From Thermodesulfobacteriota bacterium (lineage in GTDB: Bacteria; Desulfobacterota; RBG-13-43-22): a DNA stretch of 5,990 nucleotides. Shown piece after piece: positions 4,903-5,990 of this stretch. How positions within the stretch are numbered: position 1 is the first letter of the stretch; each line of letters begins with the position of its first letter. The stretch spans positions 1 to 5,990 of the forward strand of contig JALOOY010000316.1 in the NCBI GenBank assembly GCA_025454185.1, written 5' to 3'. The translations under genes and the position numbers were made by a program. Under the pieces are notes generated by a model, which searched no databases, was not told where the DNA came from, and worked only from the letters and a program-made list of their open reading frames with translations.

Positions 4903-5990
4903 ATGGCAAAACGGATGGTCGTAATGGTAGTGGCGTTTACCTGTTGGCTGGTTATGGGCTGGTCCGGTCCGACCCTGGCCGCGGAGAAGTCGATCAAGAT
5001 CGGCGTGGTCTTCATCATGTCCGGTCCGATGGGCGGGTACGGAAAGCACGGGCAGCAGGCCGTGCAAATGGCCCTCGACGAAATCAACGCCCGGGGCGGC
5101 ATCCTGGGCAGGAAGGTGGAGGCCCTCTTCGAGGATGACAAGCTGAAGGCGGACGAGGGCGTCCGCATCGTCAAAAAGTTCATCAGCGAGGACCGGGTCG
5201 ACTTTATCATCGGCCCCACCTCCAGCGCCGTGGCCGCGGCCCTGGCCGATGTGGTCAAAGAGCACAAGAAGATCCTGGTCCTGACCCAGTCGGCGGCCAA
5301 TTCACTGACCGACGCCCAGTTCAATCCTTATCTGTTCAGCACCCTGAGCAACGCCATGATGCACTCCCGGGCCGGCGCTTATTTCGTGGCCGGCAAACCC
5401 TATAAGCGCTGGATGAACATCGGCCCCGATTACAGCTATGGAAAGGAATCCTGGAATTCCTTTATCGGGAAACTGAAGGAGTTGAAGCCCGAGGTGGAAG
5501 TGGTGGGGGAACTTTGGCCCAAACTGCTGGAGAAAGATTTTACGCCTTTCATCCAGAAGATCCTCGCGGCCAAACCGGACGCGGTCTGGGCCTCCCTCTG
5601 GGGCAATGACGCGGTCAACTTCGTCCAACAGGCCTTGCCGACCGGGATCTTCAACACGGTAAAATTCGCCTTTACCGACGGGGCGGCTCTGGAGACCCTG
5701 ATACCCTTGGGTAAGGGGATGCCCAACGGGGTCTACGTGGCTTCCCGTTATTTTTTTACCACCCCGGACACACCGTTGAACCGAAATTTTGTAAAAACGT
5801 ATCTGGAGCGTTTCAAGGAGTATCCCGACTACATGGCCCAGGAGACCTATGCCGGGGTCTACTTCATCAAGGCGGCGGTAGAAAGGGCTGGGACCACGGA
5901 TAACGACAAGGTTATCGCTGCCGTGGAGCGTGAACCCCTGGCCTGGGAAACGCCGGAAGGCTGGAAGATCATGCGGGCCGCGGACCACGC
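4903..5990 (+). CDS. LivK-like periplasmic substrate-binding protein of a branched-chain amino acid-type ABC transporter (partial, C-terminus beyond the window)
   Basis: The open frame gives 362 complete codons and runs off the right edge with no stop. A signal peptide is visible (MAKR, core about 5-20, cleavage near TLA|AEK, residues 26-27), so the product is periplasmic. The rest is a Peripla_BP_6/LivK fold: KIGVVFIMSGPMGGYGKHGQQAVQ (32-55) is the first strand and ligand loop, ALDEINARGGILGRKVE (57-73) the first helix, FEDDK (76-80), then VDFIIGPTSSAVAAAL (99-114), a binding-loop string of this family, VLTQSAAN (126-133) and IGPDYSYGKESW (173-184), the hinge-side motif. It ends near KIMRAADH (355-362), the conserved 'DHQ' region close to the end of the family, so only a few dozen residues are missing. 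Binding proteins of this group take Leu/Ile/Val, amides, urea or aromatic acids; the ligand is not determinable here. The expected partners (LivH, LivM, LivG, LivF) would lie to the right. Confidence 0.93.
   Translation, partial: MAKRMVVMVVAFTCWLVMGWSGPTLAAEKSIKIGVVFIMSGPMGGYGKHGQQAVQMALDEINARGGILGRKVEALFEDDKLKADEGVRIVKKFISEDRVDFIIGPTSSAVAAALADVVKEHKKILVLTQSAANSLTDAQFNPYLFSTLSNAMMHSRAGAYFVAGKPYKRWMNIGPDYSYGKESWNSFIGKLKELKPEVEVVGELWPKLLEKDFTPFIQKILAAKPDAVWASLWGNDAVNFVQQALPTGIFNTVKFAFTDGAALETLIPLGKGMPNGVYVASRYFFTTPDTPLNRNFVKTYLERFKEYPDYMAQETYAGVYFIKAAVERAGTTDNDKVIAAVEREPLAWETPEGWKIMRAADH

Noticed and set aside
3759..5138. 459-codon open frame on the plus strand crossing the MFS gene and the start of the LivK-like gene
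   Set aside because: It overlaps two clearly recognisable genes in another frame; its product is a Pro/Gly/Arg-rich string with no domain. It is a GC-rich shadow frame.
5302..5988. Minus-strand open frame of more than 220 codons opposite the LivK-like gene
   Set aside because: The plus-strand frame carries the full signature of a Liv-type binding protein; the reverse frame has none.
1..5990. CRISPR array, tRNA/rRNA, IS element, phage or defence genes
   Set aside because: No spaced direct repeats, no cloverleaf or rRNA-like sequence, no transposase, integrase, nuclease or toxin-like product was seen on either strand.

Overview
The window is a stretch of ordinary GC-rich bacterial chromosome holding five protein genes. 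All five are envelope or transport proteins. Four are complete; the fifth runs off the right edge. Codon use favours G/C at third positions. Two intergenic stretches look like dispersed repeats of the kind common in Desulfobacterota and other proteobacteria: tandem TTCGATG heptamers, and a dyad whose translation gives 'EAGLDPGLRRDD'. Together with the mix of a SYLF protein, a MATE pump, an MFS carrier and branched-chain-amino-acid-type binding proteins, this suggests a Gram-negative, perhaps a deltaproteobacterium (Desulfobacterota). That placement is inference; there is no rRNA or taxonomic marker here.

Layout from left to right: (1) positions 50-760, minus strand, a secreted SYLF-domain (Ysc84/DUF500) protein with a strong ribosome binding site; (2) 761-1123, an intergenic region with a 71-bp dyad-rich repeat, an AT-rich stretch, and two overlapping, mutually exclusive hairpins before the next gene; (3) 1124-2461, plus strand, a MATE-family efflux transporter that appears to lack most of its last membrane helix; (4) 2485-3330, minus strand and convergent with the MATE gene, a lipoprotein of the polar amino-acid-binding family (SBP_bac_3) with no permease or ATPase beside it; (5) 3352-3456, a divergent intergenic region with a perfect 9-bp AT-rich inverted repeat; (6) 3457-4809, plus strand, a 12-helix MFS carrier resembling the oxalate/formate-antiporter and monocarboxylate-transporter-like group; (7) 4903 to the right edge, the first 362 residues of a periplasmic LivK-like binding protein, probably the first gene of a Liv-type ABC operon that continues outside the window.

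The genes do not form one obvious pathway. The strand pattern (- + - + +) gives at least four transcription units. Only the MFS gene and the LivK-like gene could share a transcript, and the latter has its own strong ribosome binding site after a 93-bp gap. I found no phage, IS, CRISPR, toxin-antitoxin, tRNA or rRNA feature, and nothing that amounts to a new defence or biosynthetic system. The items most worth a second look are the shortened MATE C-terminus, the inverted repeat in the divergent promoter region, and the possible attenuator before the MATE gene.
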